DNA of 64,000 nt from Amblyomma americanum (Eukaryota > Arthropoda > Arachnida > Ixodida > Ixodidae): assembly GCF_052857255.1 (NCBI RefSeq), contig NW_027526726.1, positions 1-64,000 on the forward strand, given 5' to 3'. Position 1 is the first letter of the stretch. Every line of letters starts with the position of its first letter. The position numbers were made by a program, and so were the translations under genes. Positions 12,301 to 26,100 of the stretch are shown piece by piece. Under the pieces are notes generated by a model that did not search any database, was not told where the DNA came from, and worked only from the letters and a program-made list of their open reading frames with translations.

Positions 12301-14275
12301 GTCTAAACTTTTTCGCTTATAACTGCGCGAAAAGCATGTATTCGTGCTTAATACAACGAAACAAGCTGTTTTACACCAAAACGAGCTAGATCTGACACAT
12401 CGGTTTTACAAGTGTCCCTGTGACACGCGTCAAAACTTTTTCTCTTATAACTACGCGAAAAGCACGTATTCTTGCCTAATACAGCGAAACAAGCTGTTTT
12501 AGACCAAAACGAGCTAGATCTGAACACATCGGTTTTACAAGTGTCCCTGTGACACGCGTCAAAACTTTTTCTCTTATAACTACGCGAAAAGCACGTATTC
12601 TTGCTTAACACAGCGAAACAAGCTGTTTTAGACCAAAACGAGCTAAATCACAACACATCGGTTTTACAAGTCTTCCTCTGATACGCGTCAAAACGTTTTT
12701 TTCTTATAACTGCGCGAAAAGCATGTATTCGTGCTTATTACAACGAAACAAGTTGTTTTAGACCGAAACGAGCTAAATTTGAACACATCGGTTTTACAAG
12801 TGTCCCTGTGACACGCGTCAAACTTTTTCTCTTATAACTACGCGAAAAGCATGTATTCGTGCTTAGTCTAACGAAACAAGCTGTTTTAGACCGAAACGAG
12901 CTAAATGTGAACACATCGATTTACAAGTGTCCCTGTGATACGCGTCAAAACTTTTTCTCTTATAACTGCGCGAAAAGCATGGATTCTTGCTTAATACAAC
13001 GAAACAAGCTGTTTTAGACCGAAACGAGCTAAATCACAACACATCGGTTTTACAAGTGTTCCTCTGATACGCGTCAAAACTTTTTTCTCTTATAACTGCG
13101 CGAAAAGCATGTATTCGTGCTTAGTCTAACGAAACAAGCTGTTTTAGACCGAAACGTGGTAAATCTGAACACATCGGTTTTACAAGTGTCCCTGTGACAT
13201 GCCTTTAAAACTTTTTCTCTTATAACTGCGCGAAAAGCATGTATTCCTGCTTAATACAGCGAAACAAGCTGTTTTAGACCGAAACGAGCTAAATCACAAC
13301 ACATCGGCTTTACAAGTGTTCCTCTGATACGCGTCAAATCTTGCCTAATACAACGAAACAAGCTGTTTTAGACCGAAACGAGCTAAATCACAACACATCG
13401 GTTTTACAAGTGTCCCTGTGACACGCGTCAAAACTTTTCTCTTATAACTGCGCGAAAAGCATGTATTCTTGCTTAATACAGCGAAACAAGCTGTTTTAGA
13501 CCGAAAACGAGCTAAATCACAACACATCGGTTTTACAAGTGTTCCTCTGATACGCGTCAAAACTTTTTCTCTTATAACTGCGCGAAAAGCATGTATTCTT
13601 GCTTAATACAACGAAACAAGCTGTTTTAGACCGAAACGAGCTAAATCACAACACATCGGTTTTACAAGTGTTTCTCTGATACGCGTCAAATCTTTTTCTC
13701 TTATAACTGCGCGAAAAGCATGTATTCGTGCTTAATACGACGAAACAAGCTGTTTTAGACCGAAACAAGCTGTATCTGAACGCATCGGTTTTACAAGTAT
13801 CCACGTGATACTCGTCAAAACTTTTTCTCTTATAACTGCGCGAAAAGCACGTATTCTTGCCTAATACAGCGAAACAAGCAGTCTTAGACCGAAACGAGCT
13901 AAATCACAACACATCGGTTTTACAAGTGTTCCTCTGATACGCGTCAAAACTTTTTTCTCTTATAACTGCGCGAAGGCATGTATTCGTGCTTAGTCTAACG
14001 AAACAAGCTGTTTTAGACCGAAACGGCGTAAATCTGAACACATCGGTTTTACAAGTGTCCCTGTGACATGCCTTTAAATCTTTTTCTCTTATAACTGCGC
14101 GAAAAGCATGTATTCCTGCTTAATACAGCGAAACAAGCTGTTTTAGACCGAAATGAGCTAAATCACAACACATCGGCTTTACAAGTGTTCCTCTGATACG
14201 CGTCAAATCTTTTTCTCCTATAACTGCGCGAAAAGCATGTATTCTTGCTTAATACAACGAAACAAGCTGTTTTAG
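9320..14275. repeat. HOR-2 copy 2 (about 4955-bp period)
   Basis: Tandem partner of the preceding 4.95-kb block, same variant order. The part from about 9.5 to 13.6 kb carries many one-base indels not shared with the partner copy, described in the findings. From about 14.4 kb the next repeat omits the 9.5-11.1 kb segment, so the period drops from about 4955 to about 3270 bp. Confidence 0.8.
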
Positions 14276-14380
14276 ACCGAAACGAGCTAAATCACAACAC
14301 ATCGGTTTTACAAGTGTTCCTCTGATACGCGTCTAAACTTTTTCTCTTATAACTGCGCGAAAAGCATGTATTCGTGCTTA
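11110..14380. repeat. HOR-3 copy 1 (about 3270-bp period)
   Basis: Short monomers at 11585, 14855 and 18131 lie 3270 and 3276 bp apart, and the CTTGCC-type short monomers at 13340 and 16614 are 3274 bp apart. This copy overlaps the end of HOR-2 copy 2, because HOR-3 is HOR-2 minus about 13 monomers. Confidence 0.8.
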
Positions 14381-17300
14381 ATACAACGAAACAAGTTGTT
14401 TTAGACCGAAACGAGCTAAATCTGAACACATCGGTTTTACAAGTGTCCCTGTGACACGCGTCAAAACTTTTTCTCTTATAACTGCGCGAAAAGCATGTAT
14501 TCTTGCTTAATACAGCGAAACAAGCTGTTTTAGACCGAAACGAGCTAAATCACAACACATCGGTTTTACAAGTGTTCCTCTGATACGCGTCAAAACTTTT
14601 TTCTCTTATAACTGCGCGAAAAGCATGTATTCGTGCTTAGTCTAACGAAACAAGCTGTTTTAGACCGAAACGGGGTAAATCTGAACACATCGGTTTACAA
14701 GTGTCCCTGTGACATGCCTTTAAAACTTTTTCTCTTATAACTGCGCGAAAAGCATGTATTCCTGCTTAATACAGCGAAACAAGCTGTTTTAGACCGAAAC
14801 GAGCTAAATCACAACACATCGGCTTTACAAGTGTTCCTCTGATACGCGTCAAATCTTGCTTAATACAACGAAACAAGCTGTTTTAGACCGAAACGTGCAA
14901 ATCACAACACATCGGTTTTACAAGTGTTCCTCTGATACGCGTCTAAACTTTTTCTCTTATCACTGCGCGAAAAGCATGTATTCGTGCTTAATACAACGAA
15001 ACAAGCTGTTTTAGACCGAAACGAGCTAAATATGAACACATCGGTTTTACAAGTGTTCTGTGACACGCGTCTTATAACTGCGCGAAAAGCATGTATTCTT
15101 GCTTAATACAGCGAAACAAGCTGTTTTAGACCGAAACGAGCTAAATCACAACACATCGGTTTTATAAGTGTTCCTCTGATACGCGTCTAAACTTTTTCTC
15201 TTATAACTGCGCGAAAAGCATGTATTCGTGCTTAATACGACGAAACAAGCTGTTTTAGACCGAAACGAGCTAAATCTGAACACATCGGTTTTACAAGTGT
15301 CCCTGTGACACGCGTCAAAACTTTTTCTCTTATAACTGCGCGAAAGGCATGTATTCTTGCTTAATACAGCGAAACAAGCTGTTTTAGACCGAAACGAGCT
15401 AAATCACAACACATCGGTTTTACAAGTGTTCCTCTGATACGCGTCAAAACGTTTTTCTCTTATAACTGCGCGAAAAGCATGTATTCGTGCTTAGTTCAAC
15501 GAAACAAGCTGTTTTAGACCGAAACGAGGTAAATCTGAACACATTGGTTTTACAAGTGTTCCTCTGATACGCGTCTAAACTTTTTCGCTTATAACTGCGC
15601 GAAAAGCATGTATTCGTGCTTAATACAACGAAACAAGCTGTTTTACACCAAAACGAGCTAGATCTGAACACATCGGTTTTACAAGTGTCCCTGTGACACG
15701 CGTCAAAACTTTTTCTCTTATAACTACGCGAAAAGCACGTATTCTTGCTTAATACACCGAAACAAGCTGTTTTAGACCAAAACGAGCTAGATCTGAACAC
15801 ATCGGTTTTACAAGTGTCCCTGTGACACGCGTCAAAACTTTTTCTCTTATAACTACGCGAAAAGCACGTATTCTTGCTTAACACAGCGAAACAAGCTGTT
15901 TTAGACCAAAACGAGCTAAATCACAACACATCGGTTTTACAAGTCTTCCTCTGATACGCGTCAAAACGTTTTTCTCTTATAACTGCGCGAAAAGCATGTA
16001 TTCGTGCTTATTACAACGAAACAAGTTGTTTTAGACCGAAACGAGCTAAATTTGAACACATCGGTTTTACAAGTGTCCCTGTGACACGCGTCAAAACTTT
16101 TTCTCTTATAACTGCGCGAAAAGCATGTATTCGTGCTTAGTCTAACGAAACAAGCTGTTTTAGACCGAAACGAGCTAAATGTGAACACATCGATTTACAA
16201 GTGTCCCTGTGATACGCGTCAAAACTTTTTCTCTTATAACTGCGCGAAAAGCATGTATTCTTGCTTAATACAACGAAACAAGCTGTTTTAGACCGAAACG
16301 AGCTAAATCACAACACATCGGTTTTACAAGTGTTCCTCTGATACGCGTCAAAACTTTTTTCTCTTATAACTGCGCGAAAAGCATGTATTCGTGCTTAGTC
16401 TAACGAAACAAGCTGTTTTAGACCGAAACGTGGTAAATCTGAACACATCGGTTTTACAAGTGTCCCTGTGACATGCCTTTAAAACTTTTTCTCTTATAAC
16501 TGCGCGAAAAGCATGTATTCCTGCTTAATACAGCGAAACAAGCTGTTTTAGACCGAAACGAGCTAAATCACAACACATCGGCTTTACAAGTGTTCCTCTG
16601 ATACGCGTCAAATCTTGCCTAATACAACGAAACAAGCTGTTTTAGACCGAAACGAGCTAAATCACAACACATCGGTTTTACAAGTGTCCCTGTGACACGC
16701 GTCAAAACTTTTTCTCTTATAACTGCGCGAAAAGCATGTATTCTTGCTTACTACAGCGAAACAAGCTGTTTTAGACCGAAACGAGCTAAATCACAACACA
16801 TCGGTTTTACAAGTGTTCCTCTGATACGCGTCAAAACTTTTTCTCTTATAACTGCGCGAAAAGCATGTATTCTTGCTTAATACAACAAAACAAGCTGTTT
16901 TAGACCGAAACGAGCTAAATCACAACACATCGGTTTTACAAGTGTTTCTCTGATACGCGTCAAATCTTTTTCTCTTATAACTGTGCGAAAAGCATGTATT
17001 CGTGCTTAATACGACGAAACAAGCTGTTTTAGACCGAAACAAGCTGTATCTGAACGCATCGGTTTTACAAGTATCCACGTGATACTCGTCAAAACTTTTT
17101 CTCTTATAACTGCGCGAAAAGCACGTATTCTTGCCTAATACAGCGAAACAAGCAGTCTTAGACCGAAACGAGCTAAATCACAACACATCGGTTTTACAAG
17201 TGTTCCTCTGATACGCGTCAAAACTTTTTTCTCTTATAACTGCGCGAAAGGCATGTATTCGTGCTTAGTCTAACGAAACAAGCTGTTTTAGACCGAAACG

Positions 17301-17650
17301 GCGTAAATCTGAACACATCGGTTTTACAAGTGTCCCTGTGACATGCCTTTAAATCTTTTTCTCTTATAACTGCGCGAAAAGCATGTATTCCTGCTTAATA
17401 CAGCGAAACAAGCTGTTTTAGACCGAAATGAGCTAAATCACAACACATCGGCTTTACAAGTGTTCCTCTGATACGCGTCAAATCTTTTTCTCTTATAACT
17501 GCGCGAAAAGCATGTATTCTTGCTTAATACAACGAAACAAGCTGTTTTAGACCGAAACGAGCTAAATCACAACACATCGGTTTTACAAGTGTTCCTCTGA
17601 TACGCGTCTAAACTTTTTCTCTTATAACTGCGCGAAAAGCATGTATTCGT
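14380..17650. repeat. HOR-3 copy 2 (about 3270-bp period)
   Basis: Repeats the variant order of 11.1-14.4 kb: short monomer (14855), 13-bp-deletion monomer (15069), the TACACCAAAACGAGC monomers (15.6 kb), the ATGTGAACACATCGATTTAC monomer (16.18 kb), second short monomer (16614) and the GTATCCACGTGATACTCG monomer (17.07 kb). It is also matched at an offset of about 10015 bp by 23.2-27.6 kb. Confidence 0.8.
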
Positions 17651-19680
17651 GCATAATACAACGAAACAAGTTGTTTTAGACCGAAACGAGCTAAATCTGA
17701 ACACATCGGTTTTACAAGTGTCCCTGTGACACGCGTCAAAACTTTTTCTCTTATAACTGCGCGAAAAGCATGTATTCTTGCTTAATACAGCGAAACAAGC
17801 TGTTTTAGACCGAAACGAGCTAAATCACAACACATCGGTTTTACAAGTGTTCCTCTGATACGCGTCAAAACTTTTTTCTCTTATAACTGCGCGAAAAGCA
17901 TGTATTCGTGCTTAGTCTAACGAAACAAGCTGTTTTAGACCGAAACGGGGTAAATCTGAACACATCGGTTTTACAAGTGTCCCTGTGACATGCCTTTAAA
18001 ACTTTTTCTCTTATAACTGCGCGAAAAGCATGTATTCCTGCTTAATACAGCGAAACAAGCTGTTTTAGACCGAAACGAGCTAAATCACAACACATCAGCT
18101 TTACAAGTGTTCCTCTGATACGCGTCAAATCTTGCTTAATACAACGAAACAAGCTGTTTTAGACCGAAACGTGCAAATCACAACACATCGGTTTTACAAG
18201 TGTTCCTCTGATACGCGTCTAAACTTTTTCTCTTATCACTGCGCGAAAAGCATGTATTCGTGCTTAATACAACGAAACAAGCTGTTTTAGACCGAAACGA
18301 GCTAAATATGAACACATCGGTTTTACAAGTGTTCTGTGACACGCGTCTTATAACTGCGCGAAAAGCATGTATTCTTGCTTAATACAGCGAAACAAGCTGT
18401 TTTAGACCGAAACGAGCTAAATCACAACACATCGGTTTTATAAGTGTTCCTCTGATACGCGTCTAAACTTTTTCTCTTATAACTGCGCGAAAAGCATGTA
18501 TTCGTGCTTAATACGACGAAACAAGCTGTTTTAGACCGAAACGAGCTAAATCTGAACACATCGGTTTTACAAGTGTCCCTGTGACACGCGTCAAAACTTT
18601 TTCTCTTATAACTGCGCGAAAAGCATGTATTCTTGCTTAATACAGCGAAACAAGCTGTTTTAGACCGAAACGAGCTAAATCACAACACATCGGTTTTACA
18701 AGTGTCCCTGTGACACGCGTCAAAACTTTTTCTCTTATAACTGCGCGAAAAGCATGTATTCTTGCTTAATACAGCGAAACAAGCTGTTTTAGACCGAAAC
18801 GAGCTAAATCACAACACATCGGTTTTACAAGTGTTCCTCTGATACGCGTCAAAACTTTTTCTCTTATAACTGCGCGAAAAGCATGTATTCTTGCTTAATA
18901 CAACAAAACAAGCTGTTTTAGACCGAAACGAGCTAAATCACAACACATCGGTTTTACAAGTGTTTCTCTGATACGCGTCAAATCTTTTTCTCTTATAACT
19001 GCGCGAAAAGCATGTATTCGTGCTTAATACGACGAAACAAGCTGTTTTTAGACCGAAACAAGCTGTATCTGAACGCATCGGTTTTACAAGTATCCACGTG
19101 ATACTCGTCAAAACTTTTTCTCTTATAACTGCGCGAAAAGCACGTATTCTTGCCTAATACAGCGAAACAAGCAGTCTTAGACCGAAACGAGCTAAATCAC
19201 AACACATCGGTTTTACAAGTGTTCCTCTGATACGCGTCAAAACTTTTTTCTCTTATAACTGCGCGAAAGGCATGTATTCGTGCTTAGTCTAACGAAACAA
19301 GCTGTTTTAGACCGAAACGGCGTAAATCTGAACACATCGGTTTTACAAGTGTCCCTGTGACATGCCTTTAAATCTTTTTCTCTTATAACTGCGCGAAAAG
19401 CATGTATTCCTGCTTAATACAGCGAAACAAGCTGTTTTAGACCGAAATGAGCTAAATCACAACACATCGGCTTTACAAGTGTTCCTCTGATACGCGTCAA
19501 ATCTTTTTCTCTTATAACTGCGCGAAAAGCATGTATTCTTGCTTAATACAACGAAACAAGCTGTTTTAGACCGAAACGAGCTAAATCACAACACATCGGT
19601 TTTACAAGTGTTCCTCTGATACGCGTCTAAACTTTTTCTCTTATAACTGCGCGAAAAGCATGTATTCGTGCATAATACAA
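17650..19680. repeat. HOR-3 copy 3 with internal deletion of about 1.26 kb
   Basis: The variant GTGCATAATACAACG marks both ends (about 17650 and 19670, 2.03 kb apart). The copy jumps near 18690 from the equivalent of 15.42 kb straight to the equivalent of 16.68 kb. Short-monomer spacing falls from 3276 to 2018 bp (18131 to 20149), a loss of 1258 bp, close to ten monomers. Confidence 0.78.
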
Positions 19681-19879
19681 CGAAACAAGTTGTTTTAGAC
19701 CGAAACGAGCTAAATCTGAACACATCGGTTTTACAAGTGTCCCTGTGACACGCGTCAAAACTTTTCTCTTATAACTGCGCGAAAAGCATGTATTCTTGCT
19801 TAATACAGCGAAACAAGCTGTTTTAGACCGAAACGAGCTAAATCACAACACATCGGTTTTACAAGTGTTCCTCTGATAC

Positions 19880-21350
19880 GCGTCAAAACTTTTTTCTCTT
19901 ATAACTGCGCGAAAAGCATGTAATCGTGCTTAGTCTAACGAAACAAGCTGTTTTAGACCGAAACGGGGTAAATCTGAACACATCGGTTTTACAAGTGTCC
20001 CTGTGACATGCCTTTAAAACTTTTTCTCTTATAACTGCGCGAAAAGCATGTATTCCTGCTTAATACAGCGAAACAAGCTGTTTTAGACCGAAACGAGCTA
20101 AATCACAACACATCGGCTTTACAAGTGTTCCTCTGATACGCGTCAAATCTTGCTTAATACAACGAAACAAGCTGTTTTAGACCGAAACGTGCAAATCACA
20201 ACACATCGGTTTTACAAGTGTTCCTCTGATACGCGTCTAAACTTTTTCTCTTATCACTGCGCGAAAAGCATGTATTCGTGCTTAATACAACGAAACAAGC
20301 TGTTTTAGACCGAAACGAGCTAAATATGAACACATCGTTTTACAAGTGTTCTGTGACACGCGTCTTATAACTGCGCGAAAAGCATGTATTCTTGCTTAAT
20401 ACAGCGAAACAAGCTGTTTTAGACCGAAACGAGCTAAATCACAACACATCGGTTTTATAAGTGTTCCTCTGATACGCGTCTAAACTTTTTCTCTTATAAC
20501 TGCGCGAAAAGCATGTATTCGTGCTTAATACGACGAAACAAGCTGTTTTAGACCGAAACGAGCTAAATCTGAACACATCGGTTTTACAAGTGTCCCTGTG
20601 ACACGCGTCAAAACTTTTTCTCTTATAACTGCGCGAAAAGCATGTATTCTTGCTTAATACAGCGAAACAAGCTGTTTTAGACCGAAACGAGCTAAATCAC
20701 AACACATCGGTTTTACAAGTGTTCCTCTGATACGCGTCAAAACTTTTTTCTCTTATAACTGCGCGAAAAGCATGTATTCGTGCTTAGTCTAACGAAACAA
20801 GCTGTTTTAGACCGAAACGGGGTAAATCTGAACACATCGGTTTTACAAGTGTCCCTGTGACATGCCTTTAAAACTTTTTCTCTTATAACTGCGCGAAAAG
20901 CATGTATTCCTGCTTAATACAGCGAAACAAGCTGTTTTAGACCGAAACGAGCTAAATCACAACACATCGGCTTTACAAGTGTTCCTCTGATACGCGTCAA
21001 ATCTTGCTTAATACAACGAAACAAGCTGTTTTAGACCGAAACGTGCAAATCACAACACATCGGTTTTACAAGTGTTCCTCTGATACGCGTCTAAACTTTT
21101 TCTCTTATCACTGCGCGAAAAGCATGTATTCGTGCTTAATACAACGAAACAAGCTGTTTTAGACCGAAACGAGCTAAATATGAACACATCGGTTTTACAA
21201 GTGTTCTGTGACACGCGTCTTATAACTGCGCGAAAAGCATGTATTCTTGCTTAATACAGCGAAACAAGCTGTTTTAGACCGAAACGAGCTAAATCACAAC
21301 ACATCGGTTTTATAAGTGTTCCTCTGATACGCGTCTAAACTTTTTCTCTT
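19880..21350. repeat. Local tandem duplication, about 854-bp period
   Basis: Short monomers at 20149 and 21003 and 13-bp-deletion monomers at 20362 and 21217 are each about 854 bp apart, and the intervening variants match in order. The first copy has a private change (GTAATCG instead of GTATTCG near 19920). Confidence 0.75.
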
Positions 21351-21461
21351 ATAACTGCGCGAAAGCATGTATTCTTGCTTAATACAGCGAAACAAGCTGT
21401 TTTAGACCGAAACGAGCTAAATCACAACACATCGGTTTTACAAGTGTTCCTCTGATACGCG

Positions 21462-23080
21462 TCAAAACTTTTTTCTCTTATAACTGCGCGAAGAGCATGT
21501 ATTCGTGCTTAGTTCAACGAAACAAGCTGTTTTAGACCGAAACGAGGTAAATCTGAACACATTGGTTTTACAAGTGTTCCTCTGATACGCGTCTAAACTT
21601 TTTCGCTTATAACTGCGCGAAAAGCATGTATTCGTGCTTAATACAACGAAACAAGCTGTTTTACACCAAAACGAGCTAGATCTGAACACATCAGTTTTAC
21701 AAGTGTCCCTGTGACACGCGTCAAAACTTTTTTCTCTTATAACTACGCGAAAAGCACGTATTCTTGCTTAATACAGCGAAACAAGCTGTTTTAGACCAAA
21801 ACGAGCTAGATCTGAACACATCGGTTTTACAAATGTCCCTGTGACACGCGTCAAAACTTTTTCTCTTATAACTACGCGAAAAGCACGTATTCTTGCTTAA
21901 CACAGCGAAACAAGCTGTTTTAGACCAAAACGAGCTAAATCACAACACATCGGTTTTACAAGTCTTCCTCTGATACGCGTCAAAACGTTTTTCTCTTATA
22001 ACTGCGCGAAAAGCATGTATTCGTGCTTATTACAACGAAACAAGTTGTTTTAGACCGAAACGAGCTAAATTTGAACACATCGGTTTTACAAGTGTCCCTG
22101 TGACACGCGTCAAAACTTTTTCTCTTATAACTGCGCGAAAAGCATGTATTCGTGCTTAGTCTAACGAAACAAGCTGTTTTAGACCGAAACGAGCTAAATG
22201 TGAATACGCGTCAAAACTTTTTCTCTTTTAACTGCGCGAAAAGCATGTATTCTTGCTTAATACAACGAAACAAGCTGTTTTAGACCGAAACGAGCTAAAT
22301 CACAACACATCGGTTTTACAAGTGTTCCTCTGATACGCGTCAAAACTTTTTTCTCTTATAACTGCGCGAAGAGCATGTATTCGTGCTTAGTTCAACGAAA
22401 CAAGCTGTTTTAGACCGAAACGAGGTAAATCTGAACACATTGGTTTTACAAGTGTTCCTCTGATACGCGTCTAAACTTTTTCGCTTATAACTGCGCGAAA
22501 AGCATGTATTCGTGCTTAATACAACGAAACAAGCTGTTTTACACCAAAACGAGCTAGATCTGAACACATCAGTTTTACAAGTGTCCCTGTGACACGCGTC
22601 AAAACTTTTTCTCTTATAACTACGCGAAAAGCACGTATTCTTGCTTAATACAGCGAAACAAGCTGTTTTAGACCAAAACGAGCTAGATCTGAACACATCG
22701 GTTTTACAAGTGTCCCTGTGACACGCGTCAAAACTTTTTCTCTTATAACTACGCGAAAAGCACGTATTCTTGCTTAACACAGCGAAACAAGCTGTTTTAG
22801 ACCAAAACGAGCTAAATCACAACACATCGGTTTTACAAGTCTTCCTCTGATACGCGTCAAAACGTTTTTCTCTTATAACTGCGCGAAAAGCATGTATTCG
22901 TGCTTATTACAACGAAACAAGTTGTTTTAGACCGAAACGAGCTAAATTTGAACACATCGGTTTTACAAGTGTCCCTGTGACACGCGTCAAAACTTTTTCT
23001 CTTATAACTGCGCGAAAAGCATGTATTCGTGCTTAGTCTAACGAAACAAGCTGTTTTAGACCGAAACGAGCTAAATGTGA
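21462..23080. repeat. Local tandem duplication, 877/878-bp period
   Basis: The sequence at 21462-22200 recurs at 22340-23077. Both copies share the GCGCGAAGAGCATG variant, the ACATCAGTTTTAC variant and a monomer ending in the private 27-bp deletion junction AAATGTGAATACGCG (at 22200 and 23077). A one-base T-tract difference near 21730 explains 878 versus 877. Confidence 0.8.
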
Positions 23081-23199
23081 ATACGCGTCAAAACTTTTTC
23101 TCTTTTAACTGCGCGAAAAGCATGTATTCTTGCTTAATACAACGAAACAAGCTGTTTTAGACCGAAACGAGCTAAATCACAACACATCGGTTTTACAAG

Positions 23200-26100
23200 T
23201 GTCCCTGTGACATGCCTTTAAAACTTTTTCTCTTATAACTGCGCGAAAAGCATGTATTCCTGCTTAATACAGCGAAACAAGCTGTTTTAGACCGAAACGA
23301 GCTAAATCACAACACATCGGCTTTACAAGTGTTCCTCTGATACGCGTCAAATCTTGCCTAATACAACGAAACAAGCTGTTTTAGACCGAAACGAGCTAAA
23401 TCACAACACATCGGTTTTACAAGTGTCCCTGTGACACGCGTCAAACTTTTTCTCTTATAACTGCGCGAAAAGCATGTATTCTTGCTTAATACAGCGAAAC
23501 AAGCTGTTTTAGACCGAAACGAGCTAAATCACAACACATCGGTTTTACAAGTGTTCCTCTGATACGCGTCAAAACTTTTTCTCTTATAACTGCGCGAAAA
23601 GCATGTATTCTTGCTTAATACAACGAAACAAGCTGTTTTAGACCGAAACGAGCTAAATCACAACACATCGGTTTTACAAGTGTTTCTCTGATACGCGTCA
23701 AATCTTTTTCTCTTATAACTGCGCGAAAAGCATGTATTCGTGCTTAATACGACGAAACAAGCTGTTTTAGACCGAAACAAGCTGTATCTGAACGCATCGG
23801 TTTTACAAGTATCCACGTGATACTCGTCAAAACTTTTTCTCTTATAACTGCGCGAAAAGCACGTATTCTTGCCTAATACAGCGAAACAAGCAGTCTTAGA
23901 CCGAAACGAGCTAAATCACAACACATCGGTTTTACAAGTGTTCCTCTGATACGCGTCAAAACTTTTTTCTCTTATAACTGCGCGAAAGGCATGTATTCGT
24001 GCTTAGTCTAACGAAACAAGCTGTTTTAGACCGAAACGGCGTAAATCTGAACACATCGGTTTTACAAGTGTCCCTGTGACATGCCTTTAAATCTTTTTCT
24101 CTTATAACTGCGCGAAAAGCATGTATTCCTGCTTAATACAGCGAAACAAGCTGTTTTAGACCGAAATGAGCTAAATCACAACACATCGGCTTTACAAGTG
24201 TTCCTCTGATACGCGTCAAATCTTTTTCTCTTATAACTGCGCGAAAAGCATGTATTCTTGCTTAATACAACGAAACAAGCTGTTTTAGACCGAAACGAGC
24301 TAAATCACAACACATCGGTTTTACAAGTGTTCCTCTGATACGCGTCTAAACTTTTTCTCTTATAACTGCGCGAAAAGCATGTATTCGTGCTTAATACAAC
24401 GAAACAAGTTGTTTTAGACCGAAACGAGCTAAATCTGAACACATCGGTTTTACAAGTGTCCCTGTGACACGCGTCAAAACTTTTTCTCTTATAACTGCGC
24501 GAAAAGCATGTATTCTTGCTTAATACAGCGAAACAAGCTGTTTTAGACCGAAACGAGCTAAATCACAACACATCGGGTTTTACAAGTGTTCCTCTGATAC
24601 GCGTCAAAACTTTTTTCTCTTATAACTGCGCGAAAAGCATGTATTCGTGCTTAGTCTAACGAAACAAGCTGTTTTAGACCGAAACGGGGTAAATCTGAAC
24701 ACATCGGTTTTACAAGTGTCCCTGTGACATGCCTTTAAAACTTTTTCTCTTATAACTGCGCGAAAAGCATGTATTCCTGCTTAATACAGCGAAACAAGCT
24801 GTTTTAGACCGAAACGAGCTAAATCACAACACATCGGCTTTACAAGTGTTCCTCTGATACGCGTCAAATCTTGCTTAATACAACGAAACAAGCTGTTTTA
24901 GACCGAAACGTGCAAATCACAACACATCGGTTTTACAAGTGTTCCTCTGATACGCGTCTAAACTTTTTCTCTTATCACTGCGCGAAAAGCATGTATTCGT
25001 GCTTAATACAACGAAACAAGCTGTTTTAGACCGAAACGAGCTAAATATGAACACATCGGTTTTACAAGTGTTCTGTGACACGCGTCTTATAACTGCGCGA
25101 AAAGCATGTATTCTTGCTTAATACAGCGAAACAAGCTGTTTTAGACCGAAACGAGCTAAATCACAACACATCGGTTTTATAAGTGTTCCTCTGATACGCG
25201 TCTAAACTTTTTCTCTTATAACTGCGCGAAAAGCATGTATTCGTGCTTAATACGACGAAACAAGCTGTTTTAGACCGAAACGAGCTAAATCTGAACACAT
25301 CGGTTTTACAAGTGTCCCTGTGACACGCGTCAAAACTTTTTCTCTTATAACTGCGCGAAAGGCATGTATTCTTGCTTAATACAGCGAAACAAGCTGTTTT
25401 AGACCAAAACGAGCTAAATCACAACACATCGGTTTTACAAGTGTTCCTCTGATACGCGTCAAAACTTTTTTCTCTTATAACTGCGCGAAAAGCATGTATT
25501 CGTGCTTAGTTCAACGAAACAAGCTGTTTTAGACCGAAACGAGGTAAATCTGAACACATTGGTTTTACAAGTGTTCCTCTGATACGCGTCTAAACTTTTT
25601 CGCTTATAACTGCGCGAAAAGCATGTATTCGTGCTTAATACAACGAAACAAGCTGTTTTACACCAAAACGAGCTAGATCTGAACACATCGGTTTTACAAG
25701 TGTCCCTGTGACACGCGTCAAAACTTTTTCTCTTATAACTACGCGAAAAGCACGTATTCTTGCTTAATACAGCGAAACAAGCTGTTTTAGACCAAAACGA
25801 GCTAGATCTGAACACATCGGTTTTACAAGTGTCCCTGTGACACGCGTCAAAACTTTTTCTCTTATAACTACGCGAAAAGCACGTATTCTTGCTTAACACA
25901 GCGAAACAAGCTGTTTTAGACCAAAACGAGCTAAATCACAACACATCGGTTTTACAAGTCTTCCTCTGATACGCGTCAAAACGTTTTTCTCTTATAACTG
26001 CGCGAAAAGCATGTATTCGTGCTTATTACAACGAAACAAGTTGTTTTAGACCGAAACGAGCTAAATTTGAACACATCGGTTTTACAAGTGTCCCTGTGAC

